DNA from: Flammula alnicola
Lineage: Eukaryota; Basidiomycota; Agaricomycetes; Agaricales; Strophariaceae
DNA length: 64,000 nucleotides
Assembly (NCBI GenBank): GCA_015499995.1
Contig: JADNRV010000001.1
Span: forward strand, 1,488,001-1,552,000
Direction of reading: 5' to 3'
Shown here one piece after another: positions 21,936-33,479 of this stretch. Positions within the stretch are counted from its first letter, which is position 1. Each line of letters opens with the position of its first letter. Made by a program: the position numbers and the translations under genes. The notes beneath the pieces were generated by a model. It did no database searches and was not told the origin of the DNA. It worked only from the letters and a program-made list of their open reading frames with translations.

Positions 21936-23999
21936 TAGTTGACGAGAATCTCTGTACTGTGGCACATTCTCTAAAGAGTGTCTCGGAAACCTCTGAAACA
22001 TGGGGTAATAGCACCCTGTAATGAAAATATACCATATCTCGAGCTATCAATAAGATTATTGTAATCCTAAACGCAATGTATGTGTCTTCAAACCACCCGA
22101 AATCACCATGGTGGCTCGCAACCTCGATTTAACGGGCATTAGTATTGCTATTTGGACTGTAAATTTGATGCTTGTGCCCCAAACGATATTTTACATATAT
22201 TCCGACGATAAATTCACCCTTAGATCTGCTGTGGATGTCCTCGGGGACGTTCGAGACCTCGACGACGGATCGGAGGCTGGCCGGTCCGAGTTTGCCAGCC
22301 AATCGCGTCACTCTCGGAAAACGCCGGATAACCATCAACGACAGTTCAACGTCGTTGATGGTTATCTTCCACCACCATCACTCATCCTTCCTCGTCTCTC
22401 TCGCCTATCCTGACGCCTAAGGACTTAAGTAAACGTTAGTAAGTCTTTGTTATAATGATTATATATCTATATTCTAACAGTTTGGGATGTTAATAGGTAC
22501 AGTACAATTCGAACTAGACCCACCACCACGTCGCGTGCCCCTCCCCTCATTGACGGACGGGCCGACTTGGGAAGGATATAGATAGGAGATGAGGAGTTAG
22601 AGTGCGCGAGGGGAGACCCTGGCAGAGGGAGACCCGCGCGGTACGTGGTAAATTGAGTACCCCTTACCTCTCCCTCGTCACCACTGACCGCCAACCCCCT
22701 TTGCTCGCATCCATCGCCGACGCCAACACCCACCGCCTCCACCTCCCAACACCGCTTTCAGCAGTGCGACAGCCACTCATGGGATGCCACCATGAGGTAG
22801 CGGCAGCATGACTGCATCTGCTTGGATACGACGGTGAGGTAAGAGCGCCAGCGGCAGTCATGCTGCTGCTGCATGAATACCACTACGACGCCGAGGTAAG
22901 AGCGTCAGTAGCAGCAGCAGCACGGTCGCTGCTGCTAGTGCACCATGACGACGGCGAGATCGGAGCAGCAGCAGCACGACCGCCGCTACTGCTCGGATAC
23001 CATAACGATGACGAGGTGGGAGCACAGCAGCACGACTGCCGCTGCTCGGATACCACGCGGACGAGGGTGTCAAGATGGGGGCGAAGGAGGCGACAACCCA
23101 GCGCCGCCGCCAAGAGCGCCAGCGTCCTGCCCGCGGAGACGCCATGTCTCCACCACCCCGGCCATCGTTTGGCAGGTGCCGGCCACTTACGAAACACCAG
23201 GAAGAAGGTCACATAGCGACCTTCACCCCCTCCCGATCCACCGCTGCGTCCACCCTCCACTTTTGCCCTCCCTGCCCCGCCCTGCTTTCCCTCTCCCCTT
23301 GCCCCACCCATGCCCCGACGTCTCCTAGCTCGCGGTCCACGCCACACGTGGGTAACGATGCGAAGAGATGGTTTCAAGTGGCCGAGCTGGGGAGGACGAG
23401 TGAAGATGTCGCCGTGGGAGCCAACGAAAGAGGGAAGGACCCAGCACCGCCGCCCATCGCCCAAGGGGAGCACCCCACGGCGAGGCCAGCAAGGTAAACG
23501 ACAAGCCACTAATGACGCCGCGGGAGCGAACGATGAGGGAGAGGGGTGGGAGGCGAGGGCGAGGGGACAACGCACCGCTCCATGGGCTGGGGTTGTATGC
23601 CGCACCCCTATTGCTCGGACCGTTACAATCACAGTCATTCGTATTCTCGTTATCTAGTAGTAGTAGTATTTATATAAATATCTTTGTTTTTATGAAAGAT
23701 TTTCGAGAGCAGCAAGTCAATGGAAACACCTTCCGAATGCGGAAGGTGTCCCAATATGGTCCTATCAATTGTTGCCACTCTGGGCAGCATCATCCAGATG
23801 AATAAAGATCCATCCATCCCTTCCTCCTCGAAATTTGGGATGAAAATTATAGCATTAGAATCGCGCTTATCTGTAGATCACGAATGTATGTTTTATTTGA
23901 TAAAATGCTAACGGGAAAGGTGCGCAAGCGCCAAAATAAGCCCGGTATTCCATGCCGTGATGCCATCATTTTGTGTAAAAATATCCTGGTGCGGTTATT

Positions 24000-24850
24000 T
24001 TTGGAACGTCATCCAAACCCATCCGCGCCAATCCATCCATTCTCGCTGCCCTGTGAGGCGCGCAAAGGGCGGCATTGGTAGCAATATATTATGGTACCCC
24101 ATTGGAATTTTTCCCGTGCTCAATATCTAATCTATAGATAACAGAGACAGGCACTGAGGCACAAGTGTCTGCGTCTAAAAATATCAAGGTGGGCGCTTTC
24201 CTATAGATAACGAAACAAGGCACAAGCGCTGGCATCTAAAAATATCACACTTTCTGTCTAATTTTAGAATATCATCCAAAGTCATCCTCGTCAATCCACC
24301 CATCCCCGCCCCCAATGAGGCGCGCAAAGGGCGGCAATGGGTAGCAATATATTACTAGACCCCATTGGATTTTCCCCCGTGCTCCAAACCGCCCCCGACG
24401 ATGAGCAAGAGCCCAAATACAACCCCGGGCATCATTTCCCACATTGTTGACAGTTGTTTGACAGCAGCCCCGCCCCAAATAGGAACGACATCCAAAGCCA
24501 TTCTCGTCAATCCACCCATCCCCGCCCTCCCCGAGGCGCGCAAACAGTGGGGGCAGGTCAGAATATATTAATAGGTTCCATTATATTTTTTTCCGCGCCC
24601 AAAAGCGCCCGCAACGACGAGCAGCACCCAAAATACAGTGCTGGACATCATTTCCTGCACTGTTGACACCTGTTTACCATCACCCGCCCCAACAACAAGC
24701 ACCAAAGCCGTCTCTGGCACCCCGGCAGCCTGTAGGTATTATGTTGCATAGTGTTGGGCAACTGCCCAAGGAGGTTGTTAGCCTTGTGGATGTACACTCC
24801 TTATTGGCAGGCAGCCCAGGTATCATACATGATACTGGCACATACAGGTG
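24000..24850 (-). repeat. right long inverted arm of D1
   Basis: Reverse complement of the left arm with about 5 percent differences by eye. It also holds an additional third subunit (about 24000-24115). Confidence 0.8.
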
Positions 24851-25029
24851 ATACGCCGTGTCCAGTGCCTCCTCCCTCGCCCTTGTTTTGCTATCCTATC
24901 TGTATATTAGTTTATTTATTAGTTTATTTTTAATATACTTAATTATTAATATACTTAATTATCAAATGTAACTATTAGTGAATACCTAAGTATGCAAGGA
25001 TATTTCAAGTATTGAAATTTTGACATCTT

Positions 25030-25309
25030 GAATGTGGAATCCACCTGGACTCCACCTGGAATAATAACTCAAATACATTTTCTTATCAGAGTCCATCCTA
25101 AATGCAATCCACCTGGAGTCCGCCTGGAGTCTAGATGGACTCCAGGTGGACTCCAGGCAGACTCCAGGCGGACTCCAGGTGGATTAAGTAGAAATACCCA
25201 AGTTTAATTGTAGTCAGGTGGACTCCAGGTGGAGACCACCTGGAGTCCACTGGAATCACCTGGAGTCCCCGGAGTCCACCTGGAATCCATGGGGCAGGGT
25301 AAAGTACTG
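25030..25309. repeat. right subterminal palindrome array of C
   Basis: Dense GGACTCCAGGTGGACTCC-type words, the same word class as C's left end, running into the terminal CAGTACTTTACCC (minus). Confidence 0.75.
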
Positions 25310-25345
25310 GTTTTGTCCAAGTCCACCAGTTGAAGTTGCGTCATT

Positions 25346-25629
25346 TGTGGACTTCATATGGAGTCCATCCGGAGTTTATATGGAGTCCATGTGGATTCCA
25401 CTGGACTCCAGGTGGACTCCATGTGGACTCTACCAGACTCCATGTGGACTCCACCAGACTCTATGTGGAGTCCAGGTGGAGTCCATATAGACTCCACTTC
25501 TTCATAGTGGAGTCGTACAGTTTTTTTCTGATTCCATATGGAGTCCATCCGGAGTCCATATGGACTCCACCAATTTTATGCAGAGTCTGTGGAGTCCACC
25601 AGGAATAGGTGGAGGAGGGTAAAGTACTG
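25346..25629. repeat. right subterminal palindrome array of B
   Basis: GGAGTCCAT and ATGTGGACTCC repeats matching B's left array, ending in CAGTACTTTACCCTCC (minus). Confidence 0.75.
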
Positions 25630-25787
25630 TCAATTATGAAGAAAAGCACACCTCCAACTAAAAAGATCTGCCAAAATATTCATTGTATAAGGGCTGAATG
25701 AATGAGAACCAATACTCACCTCATGCTCAACTTTCCCTTCTGTTGAATACTTCATTTTGATCATAGGCTCTATTTTGCACCTCTTCT

Positions 25788-26060
25788 ATGGGAGGGGTCA
25801 AGGCCCTTGTGGGCCTCCTCTCCATCCCTATACTTCTGAACAGATTGCACAAGCATTCAAAGATATGTGTTGCCATCCTGTCTAACACTCACCTGATCTG
25901 GTCTTTTATAGCTGGACCATTTATTAAGTGTGCAGACCTCCATCCAAGGGCTACAAAATTTATGAAAGTCAGCAAGCACCCTAGAGTGCTCAGTGCTGTC
26001 ATGAAGCAGACCTATAGGCTTTCTCTCATGATTGAGCTTATGAAATCCTTTGCTGTTTTT
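25788..26060 (+). pseudogene. LINE reverse transcriptase fragment
   Basis: The frame GGVKALVGLLSIPILLNRL followed by LSNTHLIWSFIAGPFIK aligns by eye to LINE1 ORF2 (VEALAGLLPMPLLLDRL, LLSDTHPVWSFMAGPLLK; about 49900-50035 minus). It is the connector between RT and RNase H of an old Tad-like LINE. The rest is unrecognisable and CpG-poor. Confidence 0.7.
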
Positions 26061-26249
26061 GTTATTGTTTTATGGATCAGTTCACAGACCATTTCAAGTG
26101 GACACACTTTTCCTGGTTTTCCAATGCAGAGGATCCCAGTAAATTTGGGAATTGGAAAGTGTGGCCAGGACTGTGGTGATCATGTGTGGTGGCTACTTTC
26201 TGGTCCGGCATGGCTCAGAAATCTGTTACCTGGTCACATGAGGTAACAC

Positions 26250-27650
26250 CTTTCTGAGGCTGATCATCATCGACACTGATAGGACGGCATAGTCCACCTG
26301 TGAAATTTCATGATTTCCCAATCCATCAATCTATTACACTAGAGAAATGAAGGTAGGTAGCATACCTCATGCTGGCCGACTAAGTGGGTCACACATGGAA
26401 AACCACATAACCTAGTACAATGGAAGTAACTATCTATGGTCCAGCATGCCTAGCTAGTAAGCTCAGAAATATGCATAGAACTAAGATTGATGCCAAAGAA
26501 GCATGACCTCTCTATGTACCTGCAAATCAAACAAGAGGCTTCAACTGGAGAAACCCATGTAGAATGAGAATCCTGAAGCCTTGAGGTGTGAATAGTCTAA
26601 TATGGATGTGGCATTAGATGTGTCGATTGCAAGCTGAAGAACATGTGACCAGATGACCCACATTGTCCCATGCATCCACCTGTCCATTACATGCATAGAA
26701 CAGCTGAGTAGTTCAGTTTCGAACAAGCTGAGCTCTCAAAGACCAGTTCATTGTGAAGCACATGGAGAACACTGCCATAGAGGCAGTGGCTCCAACTTAA
26801 CTAATGACTGTGCTGCACTGGCAGAAGAGAAACCCACGCTGAATATGCTGGGCATCCAAATCAGGCAATAATGTGTCTAAAAGAGGACACAATGGTATTA
26901 ACCCAAAGACAGTGTTCTGCGACATAGCAGTTCATCCATGAAACCAAAACATATCCTAGAAAACAGAAACTCACCAGTTGCTGTTTCTGAGCAGACCCAT
27001 AATCATGACACCATGGACCAGTAAAAGTAGAGCTATTAGATGCGTAGAATCATATGCAACATGTAGAGGCTTGGCACTCAGTAGATATAAAATATGCTTG
27101 TAATGCACATAGTAGAGTAGGCAATCTACCCCACAGTTGATGCTTTAAAACTAGTGAAAACACCTAAGGGAAAGGTTTAACCTCATCACACCAGACTAAA
27201 TTTAATAAAGTCCAATGTTTGACACTTCAAAACAGCTTTGCAATCACTGCAAGTTTAAGGAGTAGTTAACTAGAGTGTGATGCATGACACATGTTTCTAT
27301 AAAAGTGTAGCATGCACCTGTCATGACCACATGAAAGTTGTAGTGTATACTCATCACAGTCCCTGCATGAAAGTCACAGGTTGTTAAAGTCAAATTCAAG
27401 TCAAAGTTCATATCAGTCATCAAGTTAAAGAAAGTCTGAGTTAGAAAGTCACCATACCAGTTTACAGAACTAAAACCTGCCCCATACCAAAATCTGCATA
27501 GACTTGTTTACAAGTTGAAGCACTTCTCCTTTTTTATACTTTACTCCTGAGACTCACACACAAGACTATGTCTAGTCAAGTTGTTGGTTTTGTGGTTTGG
27601 TTGTATTGAGTGTAGAGTTCTTTCTGGATTACTAGCTAGATCATTTCCAA
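26250..27650. other. no gene seen
   Basis: AT-rich sequence with CpG almost absent and stops in all frames. I recognise no protein, RNA or repeat. It is probably fully decayed transposon DNA. Confidence 0.5.
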
Positions 27651-27655
27651 TGTAG

Positions 27656-30075
27656 ATGAAATCTAGCACTTTAATGCAGATGGTTTCTTCTATTGCTCCT
27701 ACAATGGTGAGCCTCCTTGCTATGCTTGTCAGGCTGCAAATGCACCCTGTCATTTACCACATCACACTGGAAGGACTGATTGTTTTCTCTCAGCTAGTGT
27801 CCTATCTCAAACACAATATCATTCAACCACAACCAATTGCAAAGAACAACCCCAATGTACCACTAATTGTGCTGCCACAGACTATATCCACCTTTCTTGC
27901 AACTTGCATTGAGATTCCTCTTGACAGCATGCAGCAGTTCTGGGAAATTGTAAAGGATTATATCTGGGATCTTCCAACGATGTCGCTTGATTCAAATGAC
28001 TACCTTTTTTTCAAGAAACATGGTTGGCCACATGGCTTGAGTTGAGTGTCTTCTTGTTTCATTAACCTGTTATTAAACAGCTATTTAGCTGCATTGTCTC
28101 TATATCCATCAAGTGATATGTGCATGAGCACAGGTTGCATGAACACAAAGCCATTGAAGAAAAAATATCAGCAAAAATCTGTTATGTATACATAGGCTGA
28201 AGGAGCACAGCCAGCATAAAATGTTCATATATATTGCCCAGGTACATTAAATCCATCACTTTTCTTTACATGTTGCTAACATTGGATAGTTTGCTGTACC
28301 AGCTACTTCAACAACCTCAGCATCTGGAAAGAAACACAAACATACTACCCCAGTACTCTGAAGTACATTCAAGTCAGTGAACATCAGTATATTGAGAGTG
28401 CTTTGATTCATCAATGGTGCATGGATATGCTGTTTGGATAGTGGGTGCTATATTCTATTTATTGTTCTCAATCTGATAGGATGAATTCTTTTTGCACAGG
28501 TTTTCAGCTTCAAATATTAATCATGAGTACGAGGCTGCACTTACAGACCATAGCTATTTTGAAGGAAGTCAATGGAACCTCAGTAATTGCCTTACTACAA
28601 ATCATGTATGGGACAGCTTTGTTATTTATTCATTACTTGAAGATGATGAGCAGCAAGGCAAGTTCCTTGAGGTGTCAGAAATTTCCGGCCAGAGTTGTAA
28701 CACGTTACAATGCATGGTAATGGACTGGTCGGCTCATAACACCGGAGCCCTGTTCCGACCCGTTGTAACGGACCAGTCAGTGTTCCATCTCCAGCAAAAA
28801 ATGGTCGTCAATGACCTAATTATAGCAAATCAACGGTACCCTGACCGTTGTAACACCGGTCGACAATCAATTAACGGCCCGGCTGTTACAACGGCAGTCG
28901 GAAATTTCTGACATGTTGCATAAAGAAACCCAATCAAAATGATTCAAGGCAGCTATGGCAGAAAGAAATCATCAAACAGTATTGGAGAGACAGCCTGATG
29001 CTGTATGACATGTTAGCAATAAGTGTATGAGGATCTTTGAGCATGAAAATGGTACATTCTGTGAGTCTAATTTACTTGGTCCATCTGCAGTTGCTGAAGC
29101 CAGATAAACTTATGTCATATACAGCTAAATCCCAGGCTATTGTTGGTGATGGACTCTACATGGGACATCCATGTTGTGAAGTTTTTTGATGTCTAGAGCC
29201 TTTGGAAAATAATCGACACTGCTTCTGCAAAACCCATAGTGACAAATATAATATATGCACAATTGTAGAATGTGACAAACCTGTTGTTGAATCTGAGGTG
29301 GTTGATCCCAAGAACAGTGATCCAAAGAAGCAGAAAAGGAAGACATGCTTATTGCCACTGCATCAGCAAATCGAGAAAAAGCACCATGAAAGGAGCACAG
29401 GCTCATTCTTGTACAAGAGCAGGCTACAACACACAGAGATCTCCCAGCTTGTAGACTCCTTCTCAGGCTCAAGATGGGTTACTGAGCAAGATATATAGGA
29501 GGACTTCAAAAGCTAGATGGCGTGCAATGATGATACTATTACTATGCTCACTGAAATGAATACCAGTATGGTTGGCATTGCTGATGACACACATGAACCT
29601 TGCCCTTCAAATTCTGAGCAAGAAGATTGCACTGTCAAAGCACAATTCAGTTGACAACAGACACACAACAAGCAAACTCTTGTCAGACCATGAGGAGTCA
29701 TTTTTGCATGAGCCACAATGTTTGGAGCTGAAGCTGTGTCAAATTTCCTTGTGATGTTGAAGAATGCTTTCGTTGTGCCAGGTGCCTGAAAGCCAGAACA
29801 TATATTTTATGACACAAACTGTGATGCAAGACAACAGGCAGAGAAAGACCCATGGTTCAAGGATATTGAGATGTGTGTTGATGCATGGCATTTCTGCAAT
29901 AAACATGCTGTGACCCACCAGTAAGACAAATTTGCTGCTTGGTTCTTCAATACATGTGTAGCTGAACAGACAAATGCATGGCTTGGGGGTTACCATTCAA
30001 TCTGCTGAGAAATGCTGCCTGACAAGTTCAACTTTTTCATAGATGAGATGATCAGGCTGTGTAATATTCAGGTTA
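27656..30075 (+). pseudogene. decayed KDZ-family transposase (second, older copy)
   Basis: The N-terminal segment (27656-28045) reads LEGLIVFSQLVSYLKHNII and DSMQQFWEIVKDYIWD. Later pieces: an FKAAMAERNHQTVLERQPDAV stretch (about 28940-29000); GDGLYMGHPCC (about 29143-29180); ENNRHCFCKTH and CDKPVVE, then CLLPLHQQIEKKHHERS (CxC6-like, about 29205-29400); KPEHIFYDTNCDARQQAEKD (about 29790-29850); MCVDAWHFCNKHAVTH; and VAEQTNAWLGGYHSIC (about 29950-30005). The order of acidic residues (YDTN, VDAW, AEQT) parallels CIDK, IVDS, CEQL in element A. TGA codons at 29187, 29787 and 30006 fall where Arg is expected. A CpG-rich MITE interrupts it at 28673-28913. Dead copy. Confidence 0.78.
28673..28913. 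mobile_element. CpG-rich MITE inside the KDZ relic
   Basis: Ends TGTCAGAAATTTCCG and the reverse complement of TGTCAGAAATTTCCG, followed by further inverted GTTGTAAC words. 241 bp, no ORF. Internal CCGTTGTAAC and GTTACAACGG words repeat. No clear target duplication was found, so the superfamily is undetermined. CpG density contrasts sharply with the host sequence, so it is much younger. Confidence 0.75.
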
Positions 30076-30289
30076 TTTAGCATCTTGGAAAGCAAGGACA
30101 TCATCCATGAGAATATTAGGTATTTATTTCAAGTACAGGTCTTTACTTGACAGAGGGGAATACACTACACAGCAATACATAATTACAATGGGTGTCATAT
30201 ATACAAATCAATAATACAGAGCAGTTCAGACTTGGATAAAATGATAACAGCTCAATTCTTCAAAGGAACCTTACTAGAAAAAAGCACCC

Positions 30290-32149
30290 AATGACCAGCA
30301 CTGGTTCTATCTGCATCCTTTGCAGTCTCATGGAGAGTAGCCAATGCATTGTTTCATTTACGGACCTGGTCATGATAGGTGTTTGACTTCAGTGGTGGCT
30401 GATTGAAGACTGCATGGAAATGTTCTTTGTAATTGCCTTGGCCTTGCTTTTTCATTGTGTCCATGTGGTGAAAGCCATATTCCATGTCTATAACAAACAT
30501 ATTGGCTGGCCAATAAAGCTTGGAACCAGATATAAGTAGTGGTGGGTTGGTGGTCGAGGGGGTGACAGGATTTGTGAAGAAAGGAAGAGGTGATGACTCA
30601 ATAGGTGATGGTGGAAAGAGGAGAGGAGTGACTGAGTGTGACAATAATGCAGAAATAGGAAACAAAGATATTGTCAATGAGGTGGCTGATGAATTGTCAG
30701 GAGTGCACAAAGGTGAATTAGAAATAAACATAGAGTTATTTGATAATAGGCTGATAGAAGGATTGCATGCAGGGACGATGAGAGGTGTAAGGCAGGGCTT
30801 TTTTGAAGCCATGCATGGACTGGACTCAAAGGCTTGCTTTGAAGGTGAATGAGATCGGACTGGTGCTTTGACAATTTCAACTTCATCATCAGAGCTTGCT
30901 GAATTATTCAATGGCTGTGCTTTGTTTTTGTTTTTCAGTACTAACTTGATGGAGTTGCACTCATTTATCATAAAATAGCAATGGTGGGGTTTCTTCTGAG
31001 TAATGACAGAAAGGTGTTTGTTGAGATCTTGACATTTGATCTCAGCTCGATGTAAGAAAAGGTATCTATCAGTTTTGACAATATGTGGGTAGCTTGTCAG
31101 GCTTTTAAGCTACTGTGAGTACTCAAAATCGTAGAACTGAATAATTTCTGGACCGAGGCATGTGAGAGTCTTTGATGAGTTATCAATTTTCCATTTGCAT
31201 TGTAAATGGATCACTGTCTTCATTTGACTAAAGACTATTATATAAATCGAAGAGGGACTTTCTCATGTGACAGACAAACACCTGTCACAATTGCTCACAA
31301 GTCACATCTCTCTGTCATTCAACATCTAGGCCAACAGCATGCCCATGTGAAGCACAAGTCAAAAGGCTCATTGTTATTATATGCATTGAAAATTTAATTT
31401 AGAGATATTAGCTTTGCCCACCACACAATGCAGAACTTTTGCACAATCTCAGGGTCAACCTGAGTTTGGCCTCATTTGGGTGGTTGCTCAGCAGTCCTAT
31501 CCTCATAAAGCCAGATCCAATCATTGTTCATTTTTGTCGTGATAGTCAGACAATTTTTTGAAGTCACTTTTGTTACTGGAATGCTGGCCACAAGCTGTGT
31601 TGAAGCAGAGACTGCTCACAGGGGTGTTGACAAGGGCTTTTTATTTTTTTGGATGGGTAAAAGTGAAAAGTGGCCTTCTGAGATGGACTCTGCTTAAGAG
31701 GCTGCAATAGCAGCTTAAATATCAAATGCCTCCTGTCAGTCAAGCTGATCCTCTCTTTGAGCTGCTGCTGCCTCACCTGCTATATGCAATTCATCTCATT
31801 TTTGTAAGTTAGGCAGTGGATGATCATCACAAAGTTCCTGCAAGTAAGCAGAAAATGAAGGGTGCCAGTTTCTAGAAGAGGCAGGAGCTAGGGGTGCAGG
31901 TTGTGGGAGAGAAGTTGGAGATGATGCAGAATTAAATGGATAGGGTAGTTGAAGACATAGTGCAGGCTGGGACACCTCAAGTTTTTGCCTTTGATTATCA
32001 GATATCGATGCCTTGTTGTAGTTTTGGACATGACAACTGCCCTCAATGACACAGCAGAGGCAGCAGCAGTTGTTCTTGCATGATTTGTGAGCAAGCTTTG
32101 CACAAGACTTGCATGCATATTCACTGTGATCCTTCTTCACTGCTGCCAT
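30290..32149 (-). pseudogene. decayed member of an unnamed basidiomycete gene family
   Basis: Minus strand. The N-terminus is a cysteine-rich cluster (YACKSCAKLAHKSC, NCCCLCCVIEGSC; about 32020-32125). Then a Pro/Ser linker, a KATFHFYPSKK stretch (about 31635-31670) followed by SLWPAFQ, a Ser/Pro-rich low-complexity tail, and a C-terminal block WPANMFVIDMEYGFHHMD then FKDxx-like EHFHAVFNQPPLKSNTYHDQ (about 30370-30510). I believe this layout recurs in many copies in Agaricomycete genomes, but I cannot name a function. Several stops and frame changes make it a pseudogene. Confidence 0.45.
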
Positions 32150-33470
32150 CCTCTGTGATAAACATTTTCATGGCAAAGGTGGTGTGAGAGGCAACATGCT
32201 GGGAGGAAATCTATAGTGCCAATGACATGAAATGCACTATACACCATAATTAATATCATCAAGTCAGGACATGTAGGCACAAAATCATATGTACATGAAG
32301 GTAGTATTGACCAATAAATACACCTGACAGAGCAGTCCCTTGGACCCTCACCAAATTTTAACAGACTTAGCACTAGGAAGATCCATTGATATTAGGAAGA
32401 CTGGAATCTATTATAGAGAAATTAAGAGATAAATAGTAGGAGAAACAAGGAGTAGAGGGTATCAAGGAGATGTGCCAAGGCATGCTTCACTAAAAATTGT
32501 TAAAATCTTAATTCTTCCACTAACTGTGCAGTGGTATGTGCTGCCACACTGATTGCTGCACTTTGATTGCTGCAGTTTCTAACATATAAATGCACTCAAA
32601 GATCCTGATGCAGTTTGAAAGATTGCTCTTAACAAACTTGTCAATAAGCCACACTCTATCTATGCTGGTGTCAACAGCAGTGTACCTCTGAGCCTGTGGT
32701 AAGTTGCTACTGGTGTTGTCATCAAGCAGGAGAATGGCCTGCTTATTTAGACCTTAAATTTTTAAAGCTTGAGGTTTAAACAGGGAACCTGTCAAGCTGA
32801 CTCCTGTCTGTGGAGGACCTTGGCATGTCCCAGATCTGGCTTGTCAGCCTTTATAGGCAGCTTGCCTAGGCAGCATTCAGGACTTGGTTCAGTGGATAAT
32901 GGTGGGGCCCTCTGGTCCTGCTTAGCTATGATTATATATATTTTACCATTTAATCAGAAAGAGCTGGGCAGGCTTTTCTTGCATCTGGGTGATCCCTCTG
33001 TATGTCAACATTTGAATGATGTTTACTATGTCACTGTTCTTCACATCACATTCATTAAAGAATAACTTGATAATCCAATGGCTGGCCTTGGTAATCCCAG
33101 GTTTTGTAGATAATTTTTCACAACTTACAAGTTGTCACAATGCCAAAAATCCATTCTACATCATTTGTCAAGCATCAGTAGAAATTTTCCTGTCCCAGTT
33201 CAAGCATTCTGGTACAAAAAAAGGCATAGAAGTGATGTGTTAGTAGCAAGCCAGGACATAAAGGTGCATTAGAACTTATGTCATGATACACTCTATTTGA
33301 GGTTCATGTGTCTCTAGTTTATCTTTTTTTCCTGGCTTTTTCAGTTTTGCTTCCAGCACAAAGGCTTAAAAGCCTTGGTCTGAACCTTCCTGTAAAGCTC
33401 AAAGGCATGTGGTATGCTGAAGTAACAACAGAAAAGAAAGCAGCAAATCTTAGTGTTTATATTTAAAAGA
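32150..33470. other. no recognisable gene
   Basis: CpG-poor sequence. Open frames at 32769-33065 and 33016-33243 have no recognised motif and contain no repeat signature. Confidence 0.45.
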
Positions 33471-33479
33471 ACCAAGAAC

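Larger units (their letters stand above)
19065..24850. mobile_element. D1: 5.8-kb fold-back element inside C
   Basis: Terminal arms of about 700 bp are inverted repeats of each other (19065-19760 versus about 24150-24850). The ends read CAGCCATGTAAG (left) and, reversed, CACCTGTATGTG (right). A 7-bp flank ATACGCC (19058-19064; 24851-24857) is a possible target duplication. Inner blocks are also inverted: 21180-21460 against about 22200-22800. The arms hold tandem subunits, and hairpin-prone AGCAGC/GCTGCT clusters lie between. No transposase was recognised, so it is non-autonomous. An almost identical inverted copy, D2, starts at 60178. Confidence 0.8.
17469..25309 (+). mobile_element. Element C: A-type element inserted in SINE1
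   Basis: Starts AGGTCTTTACCCTGCCCC (17469) and ends, reversed, CAGTACTTTACCCTGCCCC (25309). Target duplications are GTTTTGTCG (17460-17468) and GTTTTGTCC (25310-25318), 8 of 9 identical. It has GGAGTCC palindromes at both ends (17490-17725; 25035-25290). The interior left of D1 carries the CT-rich promoter box and GC-rich gene-like sequence but no transposase. Without D1 its length is about 2 kb. Confidence 0.82.
17352..25345 (+). mobile_element. SINE1: tRNA-derived SINE split by element C
   Basis: The head (17352-17425) has an A-box-like TATAGTGGTTAAATGG and a B-box-like GGGTTTAATTAC. The body reads TGATATTTTT and TGAGTTTTGTC, where C interrupts it. It resumes at 25310 with CCAAGTCCACCAGTTGAAGT. 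A second copy at 37600-37747 (minus) has the same order without C, which confirms the split. The SINE is short (about 160 bp) and depends on an unknown LINE. Confidence 0.65.
16155..25629 (-). mobile_element. Element B: non-autonomous relative of A with nested guests
   Basis: Ends AGGTCTTTACC (16155) and CAGTACTTTACC (reverse, ending 25629), with perfect 9-bp duplications TCAATTATG (16146-16154 and 25630-25638). Without its guests (PIF MITE, SINE1, C, D1) B would be about 1.1 kb. It has no transposase. Its interior around 17150-17330 matches the reverse complement of E1 and E2 (shared AAATCTGATGGTACC stretch), so B, E1 and E2 are copies of one subfamily. The segment near 16550-16615 resembles A at 10195-10250 (GTATTTTGCG and GCACCTA). 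Strand is given relative to E1-like orientation. Confidence 0.85.

Noticed and set aside
28673..28913. Solo LTR (begins TGT, ends ACA)
   Set aside because: The ends are extended inverted repeats of at least 15 bp and no 5-bp duplication is present, so a MITE fits better.
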